16,425 nucleotides of DNA from an uncultured Bacillota bacterium. Its GTDB lineage: Bacteria > Bacillota_I > Bacilli_A > RF39 > UBA660. This document shows positions 1 through 6,130 of the stretch, piece after piece. The stretch covers positions 1-16,425 of the forward strand of contig CAMOVA010000016.1 of NCBI GenBank assembly GCA_946626905.1, written 5' to 3'. How positions within the stretch are numbered: position 1 is the stretch's first letter; every line of letters starts with the position of its first letter. The notes beneath the pieces are model-generated. The model searched no databases and was not told the origin of the DNA. It saw nothing but the letters and a program-made list of their open reading frames with translations. A program made the position numbers and the translations under genes.

Positions 1-405
1 ATATAATTTAAATTCTGGACTTAACCAACTAGCAAATTCAAATGCAATATCAGGATGAGCATATGTTCCAATACTATACCTTCCACCTTTTGAAATTATT
101 CCAATTGCTTTTGTTCTTCTTATCCATTGAGTTGGTGACATAGCAAATGAATTTCTACCATATTCTGTTTTAATTTGGTCGAATTCGACCAAATTAAAAT
201 TATCATTATGAAGTTGTTCCCATAAACCAATATAATCTATAGTAGTTATTTTTCTAAGCCAGTTTTTTACCGTAAAAGATGGATCACTAGAATTCTGATA
301 TTTAGCTAAATCAGTAAGCGAAATGTAATTATCAATTCCAACTTTCAATACACTAACATTCGTTTCTTTAACAATCATTTCTGTTACAAATATATCGTTT
401 TCCAA
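1..405 (-). CDS. KilA-N domain protein, 3' end cut by window edge
   Basis: Found by reading the minus strand; 135 codons are visible and the frame is open to the window edge. The visible part is almost entirely a KilA-N DNA-binding domain (about residues 22-135): a YISLTDLAKY start, VKNWLRK, LWEQLHNDNFN, SFAMSPTQWI, and TYAHPDIAFEFASWLSPEF. These follow the family pattern seen in phage and accessory proteins of gut bacteria. The likely start is TTG at 405-403, nine bases after a full AAGGAGG. The ATG overlapping that spacer (412-410) runs into a stop after 12 codons, and an in-frame ATG at 378 is a weaker alternative without a ribosome site. The strong AAGGAGG differs from the GGTGAT-type sites of many neighbours, which with the family suggests acquired DNA (inference). 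It follows the map terminator, so it probably has its own promoter; TATTAT near 434-439 is a weak candidate. Confidence 0.85.
   Translation of the reverse strand, partial: MENDIFVTEMIVKETNVSVLKVGIDNYISLTDLAKYQNSSDPSFTVKNWLRKITTIDYIGLWEQLHNDNFNLVEFDQIKTEYGRNSFAMSPTQWIRRTKAIGIISKGGRYSIGTYAHPDIAFEFASWLSPEFKLY
168..199. repeat. Perfect 32-bp palindrome inside the KilA-N gene
   Basis: The left arm TTTTAATTTGGTCGAA (168-183) is followed with no spacer by its exact reverse complement (184-199), centred on an EcoRI-type GAATTC. The next pair outward (G167, T200) does not match. It lies in codons 69-80 of the KilA-N gene, encoding NFNLVEFDQIKT, a conserved part of the domain. In mRNA it could form a stem of about 14 bp with an AAUU loop. 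No U-tract adjoins it, so a terminator role is unlikely. Confidence 0.95.
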
Positions 406-467
406 TCATTATAACCTCCTTATACTTATATAATACGATGAAAGTAAAAAAAATCCTTTTAAGCAAC

Positions 468-496
468 AAAAAAACATACCATTTCAAGTATGTTTT
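468..496 (-). terminator. Intrinsic terminator of map, overlapping its stop codon
   Basis: On the minus strand, AAAACATAC and GTATGTTTT form a 9-bp stem with an 8-base loop, and the T-run continues beyond the stem. The first arm includes part of the map stop codon (497-495). It separates map from the downstream KilA-N gene. Confidence 0.8.
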
Positions 497-1247
497 ATTC
501 ACTTCTTGGAGTTAATATTTCATAACCATCTTTTGTTACTAAAATAGTATGTTCATAGTGAGCAGCAGGCAAACCATCAACTGTATTTATTGTCCAATCA
601 TCATCCATTATATAAATATTTCTTTTACCACTTGTAAGCATTGGTTCTATACAAATTACCATTCCTTCTTTTAAAGTTGGTCCTGTATTTGGTTTACCAA
701 AATTAGGAACATCTGGATCTTCATGCATATCACTTCCAATACCATGCCCACACAATTCTCTTATAACACCTAAATTATGTTTGATTGCATATTGTTCTAC
801 TGCATTTGATATGTCTCCTATTTTATTTCCAGGTTTCACTTGTTTTATTCCTTCATATAATGCTTTTTCTGTATGTTCCATCAAATATTGTTTTCTAGGA
901 TTAACATCTCCAATTGCATATGTCCAAGCAGCATCTGCATTATAACCTTTATAATTTACAACTATATCTAGTGTTATAATGTCACCGTTTTTTAATTTTC
1001 TATTATTAGGTATTCCATGTACAACTGTGTCATTAACACTTGTACAAATACTTGCTGGATAACCTTCAAATCCTAAACATTCAGGATATCCACCTTCTTT
1101 TATTATAAAATCATGAGCTAATTTATCTATTTCTTTTGTAGTTATACCAGCTTTTAAATATCCTTCTAAATATTTAAATGTTTTAGACATAATAATACCA
1201 GCTTCACGCATTAATTCTATTTCTTTTTCCGATTTAATTGATATCAC
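495..1247 (-). CDS. map: Type I methionine aminopeptidase
   Basis: Cytoplasmic metalloenzyme that removes the initiator methionine from nascent proteins. The 250-residue length is normal for the short bacterial type I enzyme. All five metal ligands can be placed: D94 (ITLDIVV), D105 (GYNADAAW), H168 (CGHGIG), E201 (CIEPML) and E232 (YEHTILV). The substrate-contacting H77 (VVHGIP) is also present. The start is GTG at 1247-1245. In front of it lies AGTGAT plus three bases, a weaker form of the GGTGATnnn site used by many genes here. A TATAAT at 1269-1274 would give a leader of about 15 nt and overlaps the end of the upstream YitT-like gene. It is not next to adk/secY as in many Bacillota, so it appears to be a stand-alone unit. 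Identity is secure. Confidence 0.97.
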   Translation of the reverse strand: MISIKSEKEIELMREAGIIMSKTFKYLEGYLKAGITTKEIDKLAHDFIIKEGGYPECLGFEGYPASICTSVNDTVVHGIPNNRKLKNGDIITLDIVVNYKGYNADAAWTYAIGDVNPRKQYLMEHTEKALYEGIKQVKPGNKIGDISNAVEQYAIKHNLGVIRELCGHGIGSDMHEDPDVPNFGKPNTGPTLKEGMVICIEPMLTSGKRNIYIMDDDWTINTVDGLPAAHYEHTILVTKDGYEILTPRSE

Positions 1248-1274
1248 AAAATCACTTCTTTCTCTTTAATTATA

Positions 1275-1841
1275 TCATATTTTCTTTTTATCACATAGAA
1301 AATTAATTATAACTGTACCTATTATTAAAACTAATAACGAATAAAATAAATTGGAAATACCAAATAAGATAGTACCTATTATAATTAATATAAAATTTAT
1401 AAAAAAATTAATAATATATTTTTTTATTTTTGTATATTTATTAATAAAAAGAATAAGTATTGTAATTCCACCTGATGAAAAACCTAAATTAAATATACAC
1501 GAAGTAGTTATTCCATAAATAATTCCAGCTATTACAACTTTTAATAATATATTTACATCAAAATATATACAAGCACTTGTTATTTTAATAAATAGAGGAT
1601 ATAAAAACGATGATATTAAAGCAGATAAAGTAATACTTTTTTCTAAAAAAAATATACTTATAATTATCATAACTGTATTAATTATTAGTACTAATAGATA
1701 TGCTTTAATATTAAATATATAATTTAATATTATTGCGAGTGAATTAGTACCACCTGTTACTAAGTGTAATGGCTTTAATATTAGATTAAAATTCAATGAT
1801 GCGAAGAATATATAGATGAATAAATACATATATTTTTTCAT
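1275..1841 (-). CDS. Short YitT/DUF161-family membrane protein
   Basis: Very hydrophobic 188-residue protein with about five to six membrane segments. The family marks are the N-terminal LKPLHLVTGGTNSLAIIL segment and the later GFSSGGITILI segment, which resemble the paired Gly-rich motifs of YitT-type proteins. Function in the family is poorly defined (a transport role is suspected). The usual family is about 280 residues with a cytoplasmic DUF2179 domain at the C-terminus; here the protein stops after the membrane part with only a short Lys-rich tail, so it is a reduced version. I start at ATG 1841, because GGTGAT lies exactly three bases upstream. A longer reading from 1904 would run through the tRNA terminator and lacks a ribosome site. 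TATACT at 1857-1862 is a likely -10. Confidence 0.75.
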   Translation of the reverse strand: MKKYMYLFIYIFFASLNFNLILKPLHLVTGGTNSLAIILNYIFNIKAYLLVLIINTVMIIISIFFLEKSITLSALISSFLYPLFIKITSACIYFDVNILLKVVIAGIIYGITTSCIFNLGFSSGGITILILFINKYTKIKKYIINFFINFILIIIGTILFGISNLFYSLLVLIIGTVIINFLCDKKKI

Positions 1842-1844
1842 AGA

Positions 1845-1862
1845 ATCACCTATTTTAGTATA
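1845..1862 (-). promoter_or_regulatory. -10 element fused to ribosome site of the YitT-like gene
   Basis: TATACT (1862-1857) is followed by exactly six bases and then GGTGAT (1850-1845), three bases and ATG. Transcription would be expected to start at the first G of GGTGAT, giving a nine-base leader. No good -35 is visible; the region where it would lie overlaps the tRNA terminator. Confidence 0.5.
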
Positions 1863-1873
1863 GGCAAATACAT

Positions 1874-1896
1874 AAAAAAAACTCTTAATAGAGTTT
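1874..1896 (-). terminator. Intrinsic terminator of tRNA-Ile
   Basis: On the minus strand AAACTCT, the loop ATTA and AGAGTTT form a 7-bp stem, followed by a run of T (A1874-A1880 on the plus strand). It begins about 10 bases after the encoded CCA end of the tRNA. Confidence 0.8.
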
Positions 1897-1906
1897 AATT
1901 TCAAAA

Positions 1907-1983
<77 letters not shown>

Positions 1984-2002
1984 ATAAATATTGGACTACT
2001 TA

Positions 2003-2031
2003 AGTATACATTATTTTTTATGTTTTTGCAA
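2003..2031 (-). promoter_or_regulatory. Promoter of tRNA-Ile
   Basis: TTGCAA (2031-2026), a 17-base spacer and TATACT (2008-2003) form a near-consensus sigma-70/SigA promoter. Expected transcription start is near 1996, about 13 bases before the mature 5' end of the tRNA. Confidence 0.85.
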
Positions 2032-2044
2032 TACTTTTTAGTAC

Positions 2045-2072
2045 AAAAAAAAGAAAATTATTATTTTCTTTT
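2045..2072 (-). terminator. Terminator of the yrz/yrr operon, enclosing the trmR stop codon
   Basis: Minus-strand arms AAAAGAAAAT and ATTTTCTTTT (2072-2063 and 2058-2049) form a 10-bp A/U-rich stem, followed by more T. The trmR stop codon (2063-2061) lies at the stem-loop junction. With one G-C pair the stem is weak, but its position at the operon end fits a terminator. Confidence 0.6.
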
Positions 2073-2639
2073 ACTAACAGATATTCCATCTCCTATATCA
2101 TAAAAAACTGTTTCAAATTCATTATTTTCCTTTAGAAAACTAATATACTTATTTAGTTTTCTAACAAGTCCTCTTACATTTCTACTTTCAATTTCATTTT
2201 CTTTATCAATTAGTCCATGAAATTTTAAATTATCTGAAACAATAACACCTTTATTATCTAAATTCTTTTTGAATTTCTCAAAAAACTTTATATATTGACT
2301 TTTAGCAGCATCAATAAATATTAGATCATAAGTATCTTCTAATTCAACATTGAAAGCATCATCAAAAATTATATTAATTTTATCTTCTAAATTAAATTCT
2401 TTAATATTTTTAACTGCTTCTTTATATCTTTTTTCATCTCTTTCAATAGTTGTTACTGTAATAGATTCATCTAATAAACACATACGAATTGCCGAATAAC
2501 CTATTGCACTGCCTATTTCTAACACTTTTTTTATATCATTTTCTTTTATGTAATTAAGTAAAAATTCTATTCCATCATGTTCCATTATTGGAATATTATT
2601 TTCTTCTGCGTACTTTTCTAAATCTAATATTCGTACCAT
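2061..2639 (-). CDS. trmR: TrmR/YrrM-type SAM-dependent methyltransferase
   Basis: Class I SAM methyltransferase of the O-methyltransferase family 3. Motif I is LEIGSAIGYSA (40-50), followed by the acidic end of strand 2 (TTIERD, 64-68), IFIDAAKSQY (107-116), VIVSDN (132-137) and a final strand GDGISVSKRK. In B. subtilis the gene in this exact operon position (yrrM) encodes TrmR, which methylates 5-hydroxyuridine at the wobble base of certain tRNAs; gene order makes that the best call here. At 192 residues it is shorter than the roughly 215 typical, lacking part of the N-terminal helix. Its start overlaps the end of mltG by 16 bases, implying translational coupling; the upstream site is only a weak GAGTGA. 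It is the last gene of the operon. The tRNA-specific function is inferred from synteny, not from diagnostic residues. Confidence 0.82.
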   Translation of the reverse strand: MVRILDLEKYAEENNIPIMEHDGIEFLLNYIKENDIKKVLEIGSAIGYSAIRMCLLDESITVTTIERDEKRYKEAVKNIKEFNLEDKINIIFDDAFNVELEDTYDLIFIDAAKSQYIKFFEKFKKNLDNKGVIVSDNLKFHGLIDKENEIESRNVRGLVRKLNKYISFLKENNEFETVFYDIGDGISVSKRK

Positions 2640-3703
2640 AATTGCTCACTCTTTAATTTTTGAATAATTGCATTATGTTCAGCTAATGTTTTACTATAAT
2701 ATATCTTTTTATTTTTATCAGCAACAAAGTAAAAATAATTACTCTTTGTTGGATTTAAAACTGCTTCTATTGATAAAACGCTTGGATTACAAATAGGTCC
2801 TACTGGTAATTTGCCTGCCATATTTTTATTTCTTGTATTATAGGCATTAGAAGCATTTAACTCATTTTGATATAGGTCTCTATCTCCCATGTTTATCTTA
2901 GCACCATAATAAGTTGTTACATCACTACCTAATGACCACTTATGATTTAGTCTATTATAAAATACACCAGCAACTCCTCTTCTATCATTTCCTACTGATT
3001 CTAATTCAACAATAGAAGATAATGTTAATAATTGATGAACTGTATATTTATTATTTTGTAGACTTGTTTGATATTTACTTAATTTTTTTTCTGTATTATC
3101 TAACATTGTTTTAAAAATATCTTCAATTTTAGAATCTTTTTTAAATTCATATGTATCAGGATATAAATATCCTTCTAATGAATAATATATATTTCTATTT
3201 TTTATATCGGCATTTAAAAACCAATATCTTGTAATTAATGAATCTAAATACGATGTATCTTTTAATTTAGTCAATATTTCAGTTTCAGTTATATTTGTTT
3301 TAGAAGTTATAATTTTAATATAATCTCTCATATTTTTACCTTCTTTAAAGGTAATTGTTATATTATCATTATAATTTGTACCATTATTTAAAGTGTTAAT
3401 TAAAGATTTTACATCTTGATTTTTATTTAATTTATATACACCCTTTTGTAAATTATTAGGTTTATGAATTTTAACATATAATTTATAAAAGAATTCTGAT
3501 TTAATTAATCCACTTTCTTTTAAGTCATCTGAAAGACTTAAAAAAGTTTCATTTTCATTTACAACAAAAGTTACTTCTTGTGACTTTTTACTTACACTAC
3601 CAATATTTATAAAATAAACCATAACTAAAGAAAGACATATGATTACATTTAAACTAATTAATGAAATTATAATTGGTCTTCTTTTAATTCTTCTTTTCTT
3701 CAT
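2624..3703 (-). CDS. mltG: Endolytic murein transglycosylase MltG (YceG-like)
   Basis: Membrane-anchored lytic transglycosylase that cuts nascent glycan strands and sets their length. It has a Lys/Arg-rich cytoplasmic start, one membrane helix (about 10-32), a LysM-like small domain (about 43-110) and the YceG catalytic domain. Family landmarks are EGYLYPDTYEF (177-187), the catalytic glutamate in SSIVELES (E233 by family alignment), GVFYNRL (246-252), and the closing YFYFVAD and YYSKTLAEHNAI segments. Length 359 is normal. It sits at the yrrL position of the yrz/yrr operon. No ribosome-binding site is visible before the ATG: the upstream 20 bases are the second arm and T-run of a terminator-like hairpin (3709-3729), so expression is probably held low or depends on coupling. 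Confidence 0.95.
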   Translation of the reverse strand: MKKRRIKRRPIIISLISLNVIICLSLVMVYFINIGSVSKKSQEVTFVVNENETFLSLSDDLKESGLIKSEFFYKLYVKIHKPNNLQKGVYKLNKNQDVKSLINTLNNGTNYNDNITITFKEGKNMRDYIKIITSKTNITETEILTKLKDTSYLDSLITRYWFLNADIKNRNIYYSLEGYLYPDTYEFKKDSKIEDIFKTMLDNTEKKLSKYQTSLQNNKYTVHQLLTLSSIVELESVGNDRRGVAGVFYNRLNHKWSLGSDVTTYYGAKINMGDRDLYQNELNASNAYNTRNKNMAGKLPVGPICNPSVLSIEAVLNPTKSNYFYFVADKNKKIYYSKTLAEHNAIIQKLKSEQLWYEY

Positions 3704-3708
3704 ATAAC

Positions 3709-3729
3709 AAAAAGCGAGTTTTTTACTCG
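3709..3729 (-). terminator. Terminator-like hairpin between the DUF1292 gene and mltG
   Basis: CGAGT (3729-3725), a loop of A and ACTCG (3719-3715) are followed by C and five T on the minus strand. The stop codon of the DUF1292 gene is the start of the loop. The stem is only 5 bp, so partial termination (an attenuator inside the operon) is more likely than complete stop. Confidence 0.5.
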
Positions 3730-4001
3730 TTTTCTCCTTGTACTTCTTCTTGTAATTGATTTAATATTTTTTCAATTACAGACCATTCTTCTTCAGTTTG
3801 AATTGGGTGTAATTTTGTTTCATCTTTATCAGGTTCATAGATAGAAGCATATACTTTGATATTTCCATCTTGATCCTTTGTATTATCTGTATAAACTATA
3901 TAATTTTTCTTTGTTTCATCTGATTCAAATGTAAATAAAACTTCATATTCTACATCTTTTCCATTTTCATCAGTTATTTTAAATGTCATTTTTTCTTCCA
4001 T
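3723..4001 (-). CDS. DUF1292 family protein (YrzB-like)
   Basis: Small acidic protein of 92 residues (FKITDENGKDVEYEVLFTFE, then YIVYTDN and KVYASIY, ending in a Glu-rich helix). The pattern of an N-terminal beta-rich segment plus an acidic tail and its location between ruvX and mltG match YrzB of B. subtilis. No molecular function is known for the family. It starts one base after the ruvX stop, and its ribosome site AAAGGA lies within the last ruvX codons, so the two are translated in tandem. Confidence 0.88.
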   Translation of the reverse strand: MEEKMTFKITDENGKDVEYEVLFTFESDETKKNYIVYTDNTKDQDGNIKVYASIYEPDKDETKLHPIQTEEEWSVIEKILNQLQEEVQGENE

Positions 4002-4002
4002 A

Positions 4003-4425
4003 TTATCTTCCTTTCACTCTATCTAAATATGTTTGTAATATTATATTAGCAGCTAATTCATCTTTTTTTTGTTTACGTTTTTTTCTAGATATATCAGCTT
4101 CTAACATATAATGTTCAGCTTCTATTGTTGATAATCTTTCATCTTGTAAAATTACTTCTTTATTTAAATATTCTTCTATTTTTTTGGCAAACTCCATAGT
4201 TTCTTCTGCTCTGAAACCTAAAGAATTATTCATATTTTTAGGCAAACCTAAAACAAGTTTTTCAATTTGTTCTTCTTCTACTATTTCTTTTAAAGGTATT
4301 AATAATGAATCATAATCTTTGTCATTAAAGTGTAATGTTTTATATGTAGATGCGATGGTACCTGTTCTATCACTTATAGAAAGTCCTAGTGTTTTAGTAC
4401 CAAGATCTAAACCTAAATATCTCAT
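4003..4425 (-). CDS. ruvX: RuvX/YqgF Holliday-junction resolvase-like nuclease
   Basis: RNase H-fold protein of 140 residues, the standard length. Visible family motifs are YLGLDLGTKTLGLSISD (3-19, with the acidic D7), LVLGLPKNM (57-65), QDERLST (94-100) and KKDELAAN (120-127, acidic D122). Family members act in 16S rRNA 5'-end maturation in E. coli and have been proposed as alternative junction resolvases; which applies here cannot be told. The start overlaps the ireB stop as ATGA (4 bases), so translation is coupled. It occupies the yrrK position in the yrz/yrr operon. Confidence 0.95.
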   Translation of the reverse strand: MRYLGLDLGTKTLGLSISDRTGTIASTYKTLHFNDKDYDSLLIPLKEIVEEEQIEKLVLGLPKNMNNSLGFRAEETMEFAKKIEEYLNKEVILQDERLSTIEAEHYMLEADISRKKRKQKKDELAANIILQTYLDRVKGR

Positions 4426-4661
4426 TTAATCGATTCTTTTACTATAACCTCTAAAAGTTTTGATGATTTAATACTTAAAATTTTAGCACGAGCATCTTTA
4501 TATGAAGTAATGTATCCAGGATCACCACTTAATAAATACCCAACTATTTGATTTATTGGATTATATCCTCTTTCTTTAAGTATTTCTGCTACTTCTTTTA
4601 AAATTGCTAATGCAGCAGCATCTTTAAATTCATTTGTTTTAAATACTCTTGTTTCATCCAT
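4422..4661 (-). CDS. ireB: IreB family regulatory phosphoprotein (DUF965, YrzL-like)
   Basis: A 79-residue protein with the family hallmark ERGYNPINQIVGYLLSGDPG and the following YKDARAKI. In Enterococcus faecalis IreB is a small dimer phosphorylated on Thr by the PASTA kinase IreK and dampens cephalosporin resistance; the B. subtilis orthologue is yrzL, first small gene of this operon. The N-terminal TRVFKTNEF segment is where the phosphosites of the family lie; one Thr is available there. I start at ATG 4661, preceded by GGTGAT plus three bases. A GTG start at 4685 would coincide with the predicted transcription start and so lack a ribosome site. A PASTA kinase is not in the window. The alaS gene that usually precedes it is replaced by an unrelated LRR gene. 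Confidence 0.92.
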   Translation of the reverse strand: MDETRVFKTNEFKDAAALAILKEVAEILKERGYNPINQIVGYLLSGDPGYITSYKDARAKILSIKSSKLLEVIVKESIK

Positions 4662-4689
4662 TTTATCACCTACTTTATGAATCACCTAT

Positions 4690-4718
4690 ATTGTAACATT
4701 TATTAATTACTTTTTCAA
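4690..4718 (-). promoter_or_regulatory. Promoter of the ireB-ruvX-DUF1292-mltG-trmR operon
   Basis: TTGAAA (4718-4713), a 17-base spacer and TACAAT (4695-4690) form a good SigA-type promoter lying partly inside the 3' end of the upstream LRR gene. Transcription would start near 4683, giving a leader of about 22 bases with GGTGAT next to the ireB ATG. Confidence 0.8.
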
Positions 4719-6122
4719 CATCATTTTTTGTTCATTATTTAGATAATTTTCTAAATAATCACATAACAAATAATCATCTAATGGAAGACTTGAAACATCT
4801 ATATCTTTAATAATTTTATTATCATATAAGAAGTAGTCTCCTATTTTTGATAATCGTGGCAAAGAAAGTTTTGTAAGTTTTACAGCGCTTCTCATAAATC
4901 CATCGCCCACTTCTTTTACATTAGGCGCTTCTAAACTTTCAATTCCATCATTAAAATATATAAATAAGTTTCCAATCTTCTTTACTTTAGGAATCTTAAT
5001 ATTTCTTAAACTTCTATTAAATTCTAAAAAACAATTTTTAATAGTTTCTAAATTATTGGCTTCAAAGTTTTTTATGTATTTACAATTCAACATAAATCCA
5101 TCGCCTATTTTAGTAACTAAATCATTTTTATATCCTATTATTCTATTATTATTATCAAGTGTTATTACAATATCTTTATTGATGATAACTTCTTTATATT
5201 CTTTATGTTTTTCTATTTCTACTTTTTTTATCTTTCCAATTGTTTGTGGAAAACAATCATGCATTTTCTTTAGATAAGTTTTTATAGTTTTTTCTTTCAT
5301 GTCTAACATATAATAATCCATAACAACATATCTTTCATGAGCATATTCATGTTTTACTCCACTATCTATTACTATGTTGTTTGGACATAAAAATATATTA
5401 TCTAAAGAATAATTATATTTATATAATTTACCATCATCTGCTTTTACATAATTAGGAATTTCAAAATACTCTTCTTTACTACATACATTTAATTTATAAT
5501 ATTTTTCAAAAGCATGAGTTAAACCTGGAATTATGTTATCTAAATTATTAGAAAAAGTAGCATCTGGATTTTGTACTTTATCATTATATCTATTTTTTAT
5601 TGATAATATATTAGCAAGCCCTCTTCTAAATTGAATACTGATAACTGATGTTCCATATAAATCTTGTCTTTTAGGATATGGAAAATCTTCTCTTTTTATT
5701 TCATCAACATTTTTCTTTACTGCGAAAAATACATGACATATTTTTAATCTTTCATCATTAAATGTACATAATTTTTCACTAAATTCATAATACTTTTTAA
5801 ATTCTTGAATTTCTTTTTCTGTCTTACATTCATATAAGTCATACCCAGCTTCGCTTAATAATTCACTTGGTGTTTTATCAGTAATAGTTGTATCATTTTC
5901 AATATTGTAAAAATGATATATATAATCAACAAATTTAGATTCTAAATCACTTTCTTTTATATCATCATATAAAACTTTTGAAAAAGCAAAATTATCACTC
6001 ATTACTTTAAAAAGTTCACCAGGTTTTTCTAAAATAGTTGGGAATGATTTGCGGCAGAATTGTTCCATTTTTTCCCCATATTTATCTTTTATCAATTTTA
6101 AATCATAATTTGTTTCTGACAT
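4707..6122 (-). CDS. Uncharacterised protein with C-terminal leucine-rich repeats
   Basis: No assigned function. The 471 residues divide into a mixed alpha/beta N-terminal part (about 1-335) and five consecutive 22-residue leucine-rich repeats (339-448), each with the skeleton IGDxF, a variable middle and a beta-strand end such as IKIPKVKK or LSLPRLSK, in the style of BspA-type repeats. The N-terminal part has distinctive stretches: CRKSFPTILEKPG, PSELLSEAGYDLYECKT, YGTSVISIQF, LSIKNRYND, NPDATFSNNLDNI and LCPNNIVID. I recall similar gut Bacillota proteins but no characterised member. There is no signal peptide or membrane helix, so it is probably cytoplasmic. It begins 8 bases after asnB with a good AGGAGA site, and so looks like the third gene of the ligase-asnB operon. 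There is no obvious terminator after it; the next operon's promoter lies in its tail. Confidence 0.8.
   Translation of the reverse strand: MSETNYDLKLIKDKYGEKMEQFCRKSFPTILEKPGELFKVMSDNFAFSKVLYDDIKESDLESKFVDYIYHFYNIENDTTITDKTPSELLSEAGYDLYECKTEKEIQEFKKYYEFSEKLCTFNDERLKICHVFFAVKKNVDEIKREDFPYPKRQDLYGTSVISIQFRRGLANILSIKNRYNDKVQNPDATFSNNLDNIIPGLTHAFEKYYKLNVCSKEEYFEIPNYVKADDGKLYKYNYSLDNIFLCPNNIVIDSGVKHEYAHERYVVMDYYMLDMKEKTIKTYLKKMHDCFPQTIGKIKKVEIEKHKEYKEVIINKDIVITLDNNNRIIGYKNDLVTKIGDGFMLNCKYIKNFEANNLETIKNCFLEFNRSLRNIKIPKVKKIGNLFIYFNDGIESLEAPNVKEVGDGFMRSAVKLTKLSLPRLSKIGDYFLYDNKIIKDIDVSSLPLDDYLLCDYLENYLNNEQKMMLKK
4779..5108 (-). repeat. Five tandem 22-residue leucine-rich repeats (protein level)
   Basis: Residues 339-360, 361-382, 383-404, 405-426 and 427-448 of the preceding protein, each exactly 22 residues with no insertions. 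Repeats 1, 4 and 5 begin I/VGD, repeat 3 IGN and repeat 2 IKN. The repeat is clear in protein, but the DNA copies have diverged, so it is not a recent tandem duplication. Confidence 0.85.
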
Positions 6123-6130
6123 AATTTCTC

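Noticed and set aside
168..199. Palindrome as an intrinsic terminator or insertion-sequence end
   Set aside because: No T-run, no target duplication, and the reading frame continues through it with conserved residues.
1842..1904. 21-residue N-terminal extension of the YitT-like protein
   Set aside because: It would overlap the tRNA terminator and lacks a ribosome site; ATG 1841 has GGTGAT at ideal distance.
4779..5108. CRISPR-like or DNA tandem repeat
   Set aside because: Periodicity exists only at protein level; DNA copies are diverged. No CRISPR array was seen anywhere in the window.
5056..5277. Plus-strand open frame
   Set aside because: Antisense to the LRR gene, with no upstream site.
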